From: Candidatus Hodarchaeota archaeon
Lineage (GTDB): Archaea > Asgardarchaeota > Heimdallarchaeia > Hodarchaeales > Hodarchaeaceae
Length of the DNA: 37,410 nucleotides
Direction of reading: 5' to 3'
Assembly: GCA_016839785.1 (NCBI GenBank)
Contig: JAEOTQ010000230.1
Span: forward strand, 1-37,410
Of this stretch, positions 24,232 through 32,724 are shown piece after piece; position 1 is the first letter of the stretch; every line of letters starts with the position of its first letter. The position numbers were made by a program, and so were the translations under genes. The notes beneath the pieces were generated by a model that did not search any database, was not told where the DNA came from, and saw nothing but the letters and a program-made list of their open reading frames with translations.

Positions 24232-24385
24232 ATATTACCCGTCAACCTACTAATGGTAGGATTATTCAGTTATAATTAGTGTAGTTTTTAGGAGAAATCT
24301 CCAATTTTACTCTATCATTTAACTTTAAATCATTGAGATTAGTCAACCGACTCCATATTAGAAATCGATCCCCCAGAGAGTAAAG

Positions 24386-24883
24386 ATGAAAAACACAGAG
24401 ACAACTCCCTCAAAACTGAAGATTGAAATTAGACAAAGTAAAACTTCTGATGTTAGGGAAATTAATGAATTAGAGAGGTTAGTTTTCTCTTCAAAGATGA
24501 GATATGGCCCTTCTTTAATTGTAGCTATTATTAATACATCCTTATCTCATTTAGCATTAACCGCGGAGTTAAAACATCAAAATAAAATAGTAGGTTTTAT
24601 AGCTGGAGAGATTGATGAAAAGATAGAAAATCTTGGGAGAATTATTACTATCGAAGTTGATCCCGCCTTTCAACACCACCAAATTGGACGGCAATTGCTA
24701 CAAGTAATCGAAAAGAATTTTATCACTCATTATTCCATTGAAAAACTTGAACTCCAGGTTCACTTTGAAAATGAAAAAGCTATTGCTTTTTACAGAAAAC
24801 ATGGATTTTCTGAGGTCAAAAAATTGAAAAATTATTACTCAAGGAAAGAGCATGCAATTCTTATGCAAAAAACGATCAGTTAG
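24386..24883 (+). CDS. GNAT-family N-acetyltransferase (RimI/ARD1-like)
   Basis: Cytosolic, 165 residues, acetyl-CoA-dependent. The core runs IEIRQSKTSDVREINELE (first strand and helix), ITIEVDPAFQHHQIGRQLL (~87-105; the Q-x2-x-G pyrophosphate loop is HHQIGR), then NEKAIAFYRKHGF (129-141) and the ending KEHAILMQK, like the YYSxGExAxLM ending of N-terminal acetyltransferases. The substrate is probably a protein N-terminus or lysine. Leader: ctttaaat near 24322 may be TATA. It is convergent with Sir2 (7 bases between stops), a gene pair of opposite chemistry. Confidence 0.9.
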   Translation: MKNTETTPSKLKIEIRQSKTSDVREINELERLVFSSKMRYGPSLIVAIINTSLSHLALTAELKHQNKIVGFIAGEIDEKIENLGRIITIEVDPAFQHHQIGRQLLQVIEKNFITHYSIEKLELQVHFENEKAIAFYRKHGFSEVKKLKNYYSRKEHAILMQKTIS

Positions 24884-24890
24884 TCGCATC

Positions 24891-25643
24891 CTACTCATTT
24901 AATGCATTTAATATTTGGGGGAATACTTCTCCAGCTTTTCCATGAATTACCACCTCTGCAGATGTATCTAGAGGAGTTGGTTCATCATTTACTATTATCA
25001 AAGGAGCTCCTGTTTGGTTAACTACATAAGGTAATGCTGCAGCTGGGAATACACTTATGCTACTTCCTACTACTATTACTAAATCAGCTCTTAGTAACTC
25101 TCTTCTAGCTTCTTCAAAAACGTTAGCTGGAAGAGGTTCACTAAATAATACGACGTTTGGTTTTATCAAACCATCACATGTCGGACACCGAGGTACTGTG
25201 GTTATTTCAATGAATTCTTCCACGAGGGTGCGATCAAATTGTTTTTGACAACTTAAACACGATGCAGTTTCCCCTGAACCATGTAATTCAAGTACACGTG
25301 AATTTCCTGCTCGTTGATGTAAATTATCAATATTTTGAGTTATTACTGTCTGTAGCTTCCCTATTTCTTCCAGTTCGGCTAGTGCTAAATGAGCTGGGTT
25401 CGGTTTAGCCGATAATACTAAATCAGATAACTCTGAATGCATTGTCCAAAATTTTTCTGGAGTTTTTAAAAAAGCGGAATATTCTGCATACTCATTTGGA
25501 TTATACCTTTCCCATAACCCTCCTGCACTTCTAAAATCAGGAATACCAGACTCTACACTTATTCCCGCACCTGTAAATGCGACAATATAAGATTTACTCT
25601 TAATAAGTTCCGCAGCTTTATCATATAGATTCTGCAAACTCAA
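24891..25643 (-). CDS. Sir2-family NAD-dependent protein deacylase
   Basis: Removes acyl groups from lysines using NAD. Motifs (from the first TTG): GAGIS 25-29, GIPDFR 33-38, QNID 103-106, catalytic H121 in LHGSG, zinc cysteines 129/132 and 153/156, and VVGSS, then IIVND. About 250 residues, the size of archaeal Sir2. No Y-x2-R pair of the SIRT5 desuccinylase type is obvious (LWERYNP instead), so plain deacetylase is likely. The frame starts TTG at 25643; TTG at 25637 has GAGG at better spacing (7 bases). It follows the lipase-like gene by 3 bases, so the two are co-transcribed. Confidence 0.95.
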   Translation of the reverse strand: MSLQNLYDKAAELIKSKSYIVAFTGAGISVESGIPDFRSAGGLWERYNPNEYAEYSAFLKTPEKFWTMHSELSDLVLSAKPNPAHLALAELEEIGKLQTVITQNIDNLHQRAGNSRVLELHGSGETASCLSCQKQFDRTLVEEFIEITTVPRCPTCDGLIKPNVVLFSEPLPANVFEEARRELLRADLVIVVGSSISVFPAAALPYVVNQTGAPLIIVNDEPTPLDTSAEVVIHGKAGEVFPQILNALNE

Positions 25644-25646
25644 TCC

Positions 25647-26807
25647 TCAGGGTATGTACGCATATAATGCAAAATCGATCCGCTGTCCTTCATCTCCAAC
25701 TAATGAAAGATATTCGACTCGTGGAAGACTGTCTAAATTTATTGGTACTTCAATTCTTCCGATATTTTTCTGTTGTAAACGGACATTTTCAAAAGCATGG
25801 ATAACAACCTTTAGAGGTCCTTCATGATCCAGTTTGATTTGATTGGTGTAAATAATCATCGGATTTTCGGGAATAGCAATTTTTTGATTAGGTGCTATAA
25901 ATCCTTGACGAGGGTATTGCTGAGTTAAATGTCCTTGTGAATGAATCCAAAGGGAAACTGGAGATTGTAGATTGACCAATGTGAGAAGACGAATCTTAAA
26001 AATAGCGATTTGAGGGATTAAAAATGGTTGAACCAGACGAAAAACAATCTTGTGTTTATGAACACGTAGATGGGTCGATCCAATAGAAATATTCACAGCA
26101 TCTGGTAATGGGATAAATCTTATTATATTTCCATTCTTGCTTGTCGACCATACAGACCCCCCTATGTTAATTTGTGTAAGAAAATAGAGCTCTTTTTCAC
26201 TGATTGTCGAATTTATATCCTCAAAATAATCTATAGCTTGCTCTATCTCTTCTTTAGTTGGCTTATTTTTTCTTTGGAGTAGATTTAGGTACTGGGTCTT
26301 ATCATGAGGACTACCAATCATCGCTAAAACCCTGATATGCGCCGCTCCATCCTGAAACTTGGTATAAAAACGTGTTAAAATCCCCCCCGAACCATGTGCG
26401 AGTACCGAAATTTTGTGGGCATTAGTGATTTCTTTGATAATCTTCACATTCTTCCCAAGATTTACGCTAGCACTATTTAAATCGACTAAACTTGAAATAT
26501 CAATGGCAAATATGTAACGAAAACCATACTTCCACAATTCTTTGGCGAACCAGTTGAAAATTGTGTGTTTGGAATTAAAACCGTGAATAAGCATAATTGG
26601 TTCGTTGAATCTTGCATGAGTTATATCTGGAAGGTATTTTTCTGTTAAATCGGTATCAAGATAGGCAAAACGCCATAATCTCCATTCACTAACCTTTTTT
26701 TCAATCTCTATCCAAAAATGATCAAGTTCTTTTAATCGCTCTGTTTCTGGTGTGATATCGACAAATTTAGCTTGATTTCTCTTCCGATCCTCATCTTCAA
26801 ACATCAT
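25647..26807 (-). CDS. Alpha/beta-hydrolase (lipase-like) with nucleophile Ser replaced by Gly
   Basis: 386 residues. The fold is that of triacylglycerol lipase/LCAT-like proteins: IMLIHGFNSKH (71-81), a nucleophile-elbow region, IGSPHDKT (165-171), and a His loop GSTHL with H246 before VFRLVQPFL. The elbow reads LAHGSGG (136-142), where active members have GHSxGG: the serine position is G139, with S140 displaced by one. The nucleotides (cat ggt tcg ggg ggg) confirm it. It may be inactive, or S140 may act. A ~110-residue beta-rich C-terminal domain (PLKVVIHAFENV, RVEYLSLVGDEGQ) follows. No signal peptide. Co-directional with Sir2, 3 bases apart. Confidence 0.75.
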   Translation of the reverse strand: MMFEDEDRKRNQAKFVDITPETERLKELDHFWIEIEKKVSEWRLWRFAYLDTDLTEKYLPDITHARFNEPIMLIHGFNSKHTIFNWFAKELWKYGFRYIFAIDISSLVDLNSASVNLGKNVKIIKEITNAHKISVLAHGSGGILTRFYTKFQDGAAHIRVLAMIGSPHDKTQYLNLLQRKNKPTKEEIEQAIDYFEDINSTISEKELYFLTQINIGGSVWSTSKNGNIIRFIPLPDAVNISIGSTHLRVHKHKIVFRLVQPFLIPQIAIFKIRLLTLVNLQSPVSLWIHSQGHLTQQYPRQGFIAPNQKIAIPENPMIIYTNQIKLDHEGPLKVVIHAFENVRLQQKNIGRIEVPINLDSLPRVEYLSLVGDEGQRIDFALYAYIP

Positions 26808-26808
26808 A

Positions 26809-27048
26809 TTGCCCGATATCCCAGTTATTAGTTGAATTTAATCAAGTAGTTCTTACTATAACCTTATGATTGAAAAATTTTCTGGATCTCATTATCCGAA
26901 TTGAATTTATTTTAATATTCAAGAAATCCCACAATCAGTCCATAAGAATGAATAATTATCAAATTTCTTAGACCAAACACCCTGTTAACTATTAACCTAA
27001 CATTTTTATTCTAAATTCCCATAATTCTTCAATTAATATATCGGGCAA
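26809..27048. repeat. 11-bp motif in inverted orientation next to two divergent starts
   Basis: TTGCCCGATAT (26809-26819) is the exact reverse complement of ATATCGGGCAA (27038-27048). Each copy lies immediately before an ATG on its own coding strand: 1 base before the ATGATG of the lipase-like gene, and 1 base before ATG 27050, which itself is followed by a stop, so the mini-RDD gene starts 7-19 bases on. The gap between them has no ORF. Confidence 0.45.
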
Positions 27049-27068
27049 AGATGTGAGTGGATACAGAA

Positions 27069-27596
27069 ATGGCTAAGTACTGCCCATCATGTGGACATAA
27101 AACAGAACCAGATTCAATTTATTGTCTAAATTGTGGAAAAAAACTACCTGAAAAAACTTTTGCGGAACCTGGAGCTAGATGGGAGGCTCCCACTCAACCT
27201 TCCAAGCCTGTACCATATCAAAGTCCAGACTATAAAACAGTTTATCAACCACGACTATTTCATCCAAGTATGAAAGCACCACTTGGAGAACGAATTATTG
27301 CAGCTCTAATTGATTCCGCTATAGCAAGTGTACTTAGCTATGTTTGTATAGGAGTTTTTTATGGCTGTTTCCAAGATGGAATTCGGGATGGCCAATCATT
27401 CGGAAAAGGAATCCTGAATCTTAGAGTTGTCGATTATATCTCTGGCACACCTGCAACCTTAGGTCAATCTTGTGTACGTAACTGTATATGTGGGTGGGTA
27501 GATGCCATGTGTTGCTATTTAACTGTTTTTATATCTGATGAGGGACGTCGTATAGGAGATCAAGTAGCGGGAACCGTTGTAATTCGTGATCAATAA
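27069..27596 (+). CDS. Zinc-ribbon plus short RDD-domain membrane protein
   Basis: 175 residues from the chosen ATG (MAKYCPSCG); a GTG 12 bases upstream adds four residues. The N-terminus is a zinc ribbon (CPSCG-x10-CLNCG) typical of archaeal membrane proteins. A Pro-rich linker (~35-70) follows, then a compact RDD-like domain: ERIIAALIDSAI, one TM, DGIRDGQSFGKGILNLRVV, SCVRNC, a hydrophobic CCYLTVFI, and RIGDQVAGTVVIRD. Normal RDD domains have a longer segment before the GxSxGK part; here it is reduced. It shares this short form and the SCxRNC cysteines with the gene at 30046. Function unknown. Confidence 0.8.
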   Translation: MAKYCPSCGHKTEPDSIYCLNCGKKLPEKTFAEPGARWEAPTQPSKPVPYQSPDYKTVYQPRLFHPSMKAPLGERIIAALIDSAIASVLSYVCIGVFYGCFQDGIRDGQSFGKGILNLRVVDYISGTPATLGQSCVRNCICGWVDAMCCYLTVFISDEGRRIGDQVAGTVVIRDQ

Positions 27597-27741
27597 GCAT
27601 TTGGAAGGTTTCACTCAGTTTTTCGGATACGCCAATTTCATATCTCAGGACAATTTATTTCTCAAAATAGTACTCAGAATTATGATCACGATTCTATTAA
27701 TCTAATAACATTCAACACTGATTCGGAACGAGTTTAACAGA

Positions 27742-29247
27742 ATGAAGGATATTTTCCAAAAGATCACGGAACTTGAGCGCTTAGGTGAATTCGGAAAGAT
27801 AATTGGGCTTGTAGAAGAGGAGCTTAAAAACGAATCAAACCAAGAAAGAAATTTTCAACTTGAATTAGTTCAGTTAGAAGCGAATTATAACCTAAGGAAT
27901 TTCCAACATGCAAAACAAAGTGTAGAGAAGCTAATAAGGCAACCTATGTTGGAGAAATATCCTGCAATACTGGGTGGAGCTCATAACCTATTGGGAAAGA
28001 TATTTAGAATTCATCAACGATATGAAGAAGCTCTAAAACATTATCAAATTGCAGAAAATGCCTATAAAGCAGCTCGAGATAACCCAGGTCTTACTAAAAT
28101 TAATATTAACATTGGTAATGTCTACATTTTTCTAGAAAAGTTTAAATTTGCTAAAAAATTCCATAAAAAAGCATTAGACCTGGCAATGTCAGATGAAAAT
28201 TCTGAATTAATCGCAAATTGTTATTTGAATCTTGGAAGCTTGCATTATCAGAACGGTGAAGTTGAAGATGCATTTAATTATTATAAAGAAGCATTAAAAA
28301 TCTTTGAAGACATTAATGATATCCCAGCACTAGCTGCAGTTCACCTAAACATTGCAGAAACATTTTTTCTTCGGAAGAATTTTATTGAATCTGCTAAATA
28401 CAGTGCTACTTCAATTGAATTGTACAAACGACAGCAAAATACTTTGGGTCAAAATTTAGCTCTCAAATCTTTTGCAAGAGCTGAAAGGGGTGCAAGAAAT
28501 TATGAGAATGCTATAAAATCATTTGAGGAATTACTTAAACTACAAGATTCCTCATTAAATGAAGAGATTTTATTAGAACTGGGAGAATGTTATCTTGAGT
28601 TAAATGATGCATTTAGTGCTGAAGGTATATATCAGACCTTACGTAATACGCCGAGTTATTCCCCTCAGTCAAGAGGACAGGCATTGAATTATCTAGCAAC
28701 CATATCAGGTGGAAAACGTAATTTTAACCTCTCCATCAAGTACTATACGGAGTTAATGGAGATCCTGAAATCGCTACCCGTTGATGATGTGGATAGTAGA
28801 GCATCAACTCAAGGAAATCTTGGGTACATGCATCTAAAGCTTGAAGATGAGGAAAAAGCATTCAAGAATCTGGATACTGCATTAAAGCATTTTCGCAAGA
28901 AAAAGATTTGGGAAGATGCTGCTATCCTACTAAATAATTTTTTGGGTGAATTTTTCATTAAAAAGAAATATTTCAAATGTGTATCTTTTATTGAGAAGTT
29001 CGCACTTCCTATTGCCAAAAAAGCAAAGAATAATGATTGGCAAACGCAACTCCATTCCGATATCGCTTTCATTACTCATCTTACTGGAAAATCGGATGAG
29101 GGAGTTCGCTACTGGAAGAAATTTTGTCCTCAAGATTCATTATCTCAATACAAACCTTTTTTCGTTTCTCTCACTGATATCCCCGAATCAGAAAGGGAAC
29201 GATTAGATGGAGAGCTCAGAGACTTCCTCAAACTGATTTCAGAGTAG
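27742..29247 (+). CDS. Tetratricopeptide-repeat (TPR) protein
   Basis: 501 residues, helical throughout, with at least six recognisable TPRs, for example HNLLGKIFRIHQRYEEALKH, IGNVYIFLEKFKFAKKFHKK, LNLGSLHYQNGEVEDAFNYY, LNIAETFFLRKNFIESAKYS and LGYMHLKLEDEEKAFKNLDT. It has no TM or enzymatic domain, so it is a cytosolic protein-protein scaffold. The ATG at 27742 opens the protein with a helix. It sits between the two mini-RDD genes on the same strand. Its partner cannot be deduced; eukaryote-like TPR scaffolds are common in Asgard genomes. Confidence 0.9.
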   Translation: MKDIFQKITELERLGEFGKIIGLVEEELKNESNQERNFQLELVQLEANYNLRNFQHAKQSVEKLIRQPMLEKYPAILGGAHNLLGKIFRIHQRYEEALKHYQIAENAYKAARDNPGLTKININIGNVYIFLEKFKFAKKFHKKALDLAMSDENSELIANCYLNLGSLHYQNGEVEDAFNYYKEALKIFEDINDIPALAAVHLNIAETFFLRKNFIESAKYSATSIELYKRQQNTLGQNLALKSFARAERGARNYENAIKSFEELLKLQDSSLNEEILLELGECYLELNDAFSAEGIYQTLRNTPSYSPQSRGQALNYLATISGGKRNFNLSIKYYTELMEILKSLPVDDVDSRASTQGNLGYMHLKLEDEEKAFKNLDTALKHFRKKKIWEDAAILLNNFLGEFFIKKKYFKCVSFIEKFALPIAKKAKNNDWQTQLHSDIAFITHLTGKSDEGVRYWKKFCPQDSLSQYKPFFVSLTDIPESERERLDGELRDFLKLISE

Positions 29248-29326
29248 ATAAGAGTTCTTATATCTAAAATCAACTATTTCTATTTTCGATACTTAAAACT
29301 TATATTAAAAGGTTTATATTGTTGAA

Positions 29327-29935
29327 TTGAGGAAAAACTGGTTGACGGCCCGCGATCTTAAGCGACGAATACTAGGTCCATATCGAATTTCCCATCACCC
29401 TCTATGTGACAATTTTAGCGATCACATCTATAAGATTCAAGGTAGTAGGGTGTGTAGGGGGTGTGTTATGCAATATTCAGGTATGAGTTTAGCTGTTTTT
29501 CTAATATATTTTGACTTCTTTTTTCAAGTCTTATTTTCTACATTGACCGAATTTCAATTTGGGATAGTTCTTTATTTTTTGATTCTCCCCACATTTTTAA
29601 CAACATTTATTATTAAAAATCGTGTACTAAAGGACATTTCACGATTCATGCTAGGATTAGCCTTCACTTTTGCCATTTTCCTTGTGTTTACATCCCCTGA
29701 TTGGATTGTAAAGGGATACATTCTATTGAATTTTATTCCAGGGTATTATTACTTACAGAAACGTCGAGAGACAAAAAACGAAGATATCTGCATTGAATGT
29801 CAAGAGTATGAACATAGACCGTATTGTCCGGGTTATCAAACATATCAGGATCGTGAAAGTATATTTCTTTCCCAAGCATCTCAGGGTGGAATCCAGGATC
29901 CTTTTGCTTTGTCACCCGACTCCCTAGATGATTAA
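29327..29935 (+). CDS. DUF2085-like Cys-rich membrane protein
   Basis: 202 residues with about four TM helices. Two cysteine clusters flank the membrane part: HHPLC (23-27) with RVCRGC (41-46), and DICIECQEYEHRPYCPGY (~151-168). The first cluster and its G-x-Y/S-G continuation resemble DUF2085 (CH-x-RSF-x-CxRC). Both could bind metal on the same side. Start: TTG at 29327 is about 25 bases after ttatatta, which would allow a leaderless mRNA; TTG at 29342 has GAGG 9 bases upstream. Function unknown. Confidence 0.72.
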   Translation: MRKNWLTARDLKRRILGPYRISHHPLCDNFSDHIYKIQGSRVCRGCVMQYSGMSLAVFLIYFDFFFQVLFSTLTEFQFGIVLYFLILPTFLTTFIIKNRVLKDISRFMLGLAFTFAIFLVFTSPDWIVKGYILLNFIPGYYYLQKRRETKNEDICIECQEYEHRPYCPGYQTYQDRESIFLSQASQGGIQDPFALSPDSLDD

Positions 29936-30045
29936 CTACTTAAAAACCAATTCCGATATTTCCAATAGCTTTTTTAACATCGAGGTTTCCTCTAGAATAG
30001 GTCTTGAGATATATTTTATCTCAATTATCTATGGAGAATTATGGA

Positions 30046-30360
30046 ATGTCAAGTCAACAAGCATTATTAAGAAAAACAGCTCCATGTATGGATCGATGTA
30101 TAGCTTCGATAATTGACGGCTTCTTATCTTGTATACCATGTTATCCTCTCTGGAAGGATGGTATTCGAGATGGTCAGAGCTTTGGCAAAGGTATGATGGG
30201 TCTCCGAGTGGTAAAGTTTTCCACAGGTCGGCCTGCTACCATAACAGATTCTTGTCTTAGAAACTGTTTCTCATGTTGTGAACCCCTACTCTTAATAACC
30301 AGTGGTCGAAGACGCTTCGGCGATTATGTAGCTGGTACAATTGTCATTAAAGACGCCTAG
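30046..30360 (+). CDS. Short RDD-like Cys-rich membrane protein (paralogue of the 27069 gene)
   Basis: 104 residues from MSSQQ, chosen because GGAG lies 9 bases upstream; the frame stays open to 30004. DGIRDGQSFGKG is identical to the zinc-ribbon protein at 27069 over 12 residues, followed by MMGLRVV, ATITDSCLRNC and FGDYVAGTIVIKD. The zinc ribbon is absent. The hydrophobic stretches are short (~18 residues), with several cysteines (CMDRC, LSCIPC, NCFSCC). It is a mini-RDD protein, perhaps a partner or dimer-mate of the longer one. It lies 77 bases before the UbiA gene, and the genes run in one direction. Confidence 0.75.
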   Translation: MSSQQALLRKTAPCMDRCIASIIDGFLSCIPCYPLWKDGIRDGQSFGKGMMGLRVVKFSTGRPATITDSCLRNCFSCCEPLLLITSGRRRFGDYVAGTIVIKDA

Positions 30361-30437
30361 AACGTTATATCACGTGTCTAGTCGTTATCTCTTTTTCTAA
30401 TTTTCTTAGATTAACCACGAAATAATAATTAAGTTAA

Positions 30438-31427
30438 ATGAGGATGGGTTGTGAAATACCAACTATCGAGCTAAGTGATGTTAAAGGAAAAAGGTTTGAG
30501 ACAATTTTAATATTTATAATTAAAAATCGACTGTTAATCGGGCTTCTTTTCGGCTTTCCATTTATGCTATTCGGTTTATTCACTGAATTGGCAATCCAAC
30601 ATTGGGATTTAACATTACTTGCAGATAATTGGATGAGGATTATTGCAGCAATTATAATATCCATCTCTTTACTTCCCTATATCTGGATGATTAATGATTA
30701 CTATGATGCCCCTTTTGACAAATTAGATGTGAAAAAAGGGGAACGCAACTATTTTTGTAGTTCCAATATTCAAGATAAACCATATCTTGCCAAGATTATG
30801 CTCTTAAGTCCAGTAATAATAAGTTTATCTTTCAGCATAATCATAAATATCGAAACTCTGTTTCTTGTATCTTTTACGTTGTTACTTGGGCATTTCTATA
30901 GTGCACCTCCTCTACGTTTCAAAGAACGACCAATTTTCGACTTAATCACACATGGTTTGTATGCCTCTGGCTTATTTTTTCTATTAGGAGGATTAATCGT
31001 TACTCCATTTGCATTCCTTGTTCAACAACCTCTTTTTCTTGTTTTTCTCATGTTGTCGATAATTGATGGGATCTGGCTTCAATTCAATTCACAACTAATT
31101 GATCTTGAGATTGATATGCAGGGGGAACAACAAACAACTTCGGTAGTCCAGGGAGTGCAGAAGAGTATTTTATTGCTTCGAGGGCTAATTTGTAGTATGT
31201 TATTAACGTTGACCTTCTATTTAATTCTAAATACTCCATTAAGAGATTATTTACCTGATATAGTCAACCAGATTTCAATTTTATCGTCATTTTTTTTAAT
31301 ACTTCTCTATTTAATCCAATCTTATCGATTGAGGGACAATTTTGATTATATACGAAAACATTCAGCCTGGGTTAGAAGAAATTTTGTGTATATTTTTTGT
31401 ATTATCGGGATTTTACTTATTAACTAA
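30438..31427 (+). CDS. UbiA-family prenyltransferase
   Basis: 329 residues with about nine TM helices. It carries both Asp-rich motifs that bind the Mg-prenyl-diphosphate: NDYYDAPFD (86-94, NDxxDxxxD) and DLEID (222-226, DxxxD), plus YSAPPLRFK (154-162). The family transfers a polyprenyl chain to an acceptor (archaeal ether lipid, quinone or heme). The second motif is short, as in archaeal GGGP-prenyl and related enzymes. The acceptor is not clear; ether-lipid synthesis (GGGP to DGGGP) is one option, but the neighbours do not decide it. ATG 30438 or 30444. It follows the mini-RDD gene and precedes a small unknown protein. Confidence 0.88.
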   Translation: MRMGCEIPTIELSDVKGKRFETILIFIIKNRLLIGLLFGFPFMLFGLFTELAIQHWDLTLLADNWMRIIAAIIISISLLPYIWMINDYYDAPFDKLDVKKGERNYFCSSNIQDKPYLAKIMLLSPVIISLSFSIIINIETLFLVSFTLLLGHFYSAPPLRFKERPIFDLITHGLYASGLFFLLGGLIVTPFAFLVQQPLFLVFLMLSIIDGIWLQFNSQLIDLEIDMQGEQQTTSVVQGVQKSILLLRGLICSMLLTLTFYLILNTPLRDYLPDIVNQISILSSFFLILLYLIQSYRLRDNFDYIRKHSAWVRRNFVYIFCIIGILLIN

Positions 31428-31530
31428 GATAAATCATTATCAGATGAAAATAATAAAATGATGGAGGAACATTCTTGATTGAGGGTATGAAAATCTTCCT
31501 CTACAAACGATTCTACCGTGAAGTGCTTAA

Positions 31531-31896
31531 ATGCCTAAAGACGGGTATAAACAATTAAAACTGGACCCCAAAAAAATGGCTAAATGGTGGCAGGATGCTG
31601 AGGAACAAGTTAGACTCGCTCACCCCCATGAATCGAGAAAAAATCAAGAAAAACTTACGGAAAAATACTTACAATCTCAAATAAGCAGAATCATGCTAAA
31701 AAAGAAAAGTAGACCTGATCCTGGTGAGAAACAGATAGCAGAATGGTATCGAAATGAGCTAGTACACTTGAGGCTTGAAATTCCTGAAACACCATTAAAA
31801 CAACGAGAAAGAATGGCAGCGGAAACTGTAGCAAATAAAATCAAACATTATCGACGTACTATTCAGCTCGACACCTTTTTTGAGAAGATAGAGTAA
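31531..31896 (+). CDS. Small basic helical protein with an internal duplication
   Basis: 121 residues, charged, no cysteine cluster or TM. It reads as two similar ~40-residue units: AKWWQDAEEQVRLAHPHES..EKYLQSQIS and AEWYRNELVHLRLEIPETP..AETVANKIK, each with an aromatic W-[WY] start and a closing helix. Basic residues in the C-terminal half (KIKHYRRT) suggest nucleic-acid or acidic-protein binding. It lies 89 bases before AlaX on the same strand. No family recognised. Confidence 0.65.
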   Translation: MPKDGYKQLKLDPKKMAKWWQDAEEQVRLAHPHESRKNQEKLTEKYLQSQISRIMLKKKSRPDPGEKQIAEWYRNELVHLRLEIPETPLKQRERMAAETVANKIKHYRRTIQLDTFFEKIE

Positions 31897-31985
31897 ACAA
31901 TCTACTTAGTAGTAGTCATAGAACTGGAATTTTCAAACCTTGTGTTTTTGGATAATAGTGACCATGGAGATATGGAGAAACAAAT

Positions 31986-32705
31986 ATGACTAAACGGATG
32001 TACCTAGTAGATAACTACGTAAAAGATTTTAGGTCAACACTGATAAAAACAGAAACAGAGGGGCTAGTATTAAAGGAAACCTACTTTTATCCTGAGGGAG
32101 GAGGACAACCAGGGGATAAAGGAACTTTATTTATTAACGATCAAGCTGTAAAGGTAAAAAATACCCGTATTAAGCAAGGGGAGATAATTCATGAAACCGA
32201 TACTCTAGATTTTCCAGTGGGAGCGGAAGTAGAAGGAAAAATAGACTGGAAATACCGCAATATACTGATGAGAAGTCATTCAGCACAACATGTACTTAGT
32301 CGCTATTTTCAATTTAATTATCAAGCGGAAACAGTCAGTACACAATTGAAAGCTGCGAAGAGTAGAATAGACTTTCAACCACTGGGAAAAATAACACCAG
32401 AAGAATTAGAAAAAATCGCAAATGATATCAATATGATCTTGGCGAAGAATTTGCCGATATCTATTAAAACATTACCCAGGAAAGAAGCTTTTTCTTATCT
32501 TCGAGAGAAGAAATACCAAATTAAATACCTTGAAATGGTACCTAAATCAATTAAATCTATACGAATTATCTCTATTGGCGAATATGATTTTGCAGCTTGT
32601 GCTGGAACACATGTAAACAACACTTCAGAGATTGGGAAAATTTCTCTTATAAGTACGAAGAATAAAGGAAAATTGCGAGAGCGAATCTTCTATTCTGTGA
32701 GTTAA
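31986..32705 (+). CDS. AlaX-type alanyl-tRNA editing protein
   Basis: A stand-alone editing domain that deacylates mischarged Ser- or Gly-tRNA(Ala). The N-terminal part has YPEGGGQPGD (35-44), the mark of AlaX-M/L forms. The zinc site is HSAQH (98-102) and CAGTH (205-209), all four ligands present. The 239-residue length fits AlaX-M. GGAG lies about 8 bases before the ATG at 31986. The upstream small gene is unrelated. Confidence high in the family; whether it prefers Ser or Gly is not readable. Confidence 0.94.
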   Translation: MTKRMYLVDNYVKDFRSTLIKTETEGLVLKETYFYPEGGGQPGDKGTLFINDQAVKVKNTRIKQGEIIHETDTLDFPVGAEVEGKIDWKYRNILMRSHSAQHVLSRYFQFNYQAETVSTQLKAAKSRIDFQPLGKITPEELEKIANDINMILAKNLPISIKTLPRKEAFSYLREKKYQIKYLEMVPKSIKSIRIISIGEYDFAACAGTHVNNTSEIGKISLISTKNKGKLRERIFYSVS

Positions 32706-32724
32706 TATGAATTTAGAATAGTAA

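Noticed and set aside
24246..24302. Short inverted repeats CCTAC-taatg-GTAGG and GGAGA-AA-TCTCC between Nudix and GNAT genes
   Set aside because: Arms of only five bases are expected by chance in this much sequence; noted as possible operators but not supported.
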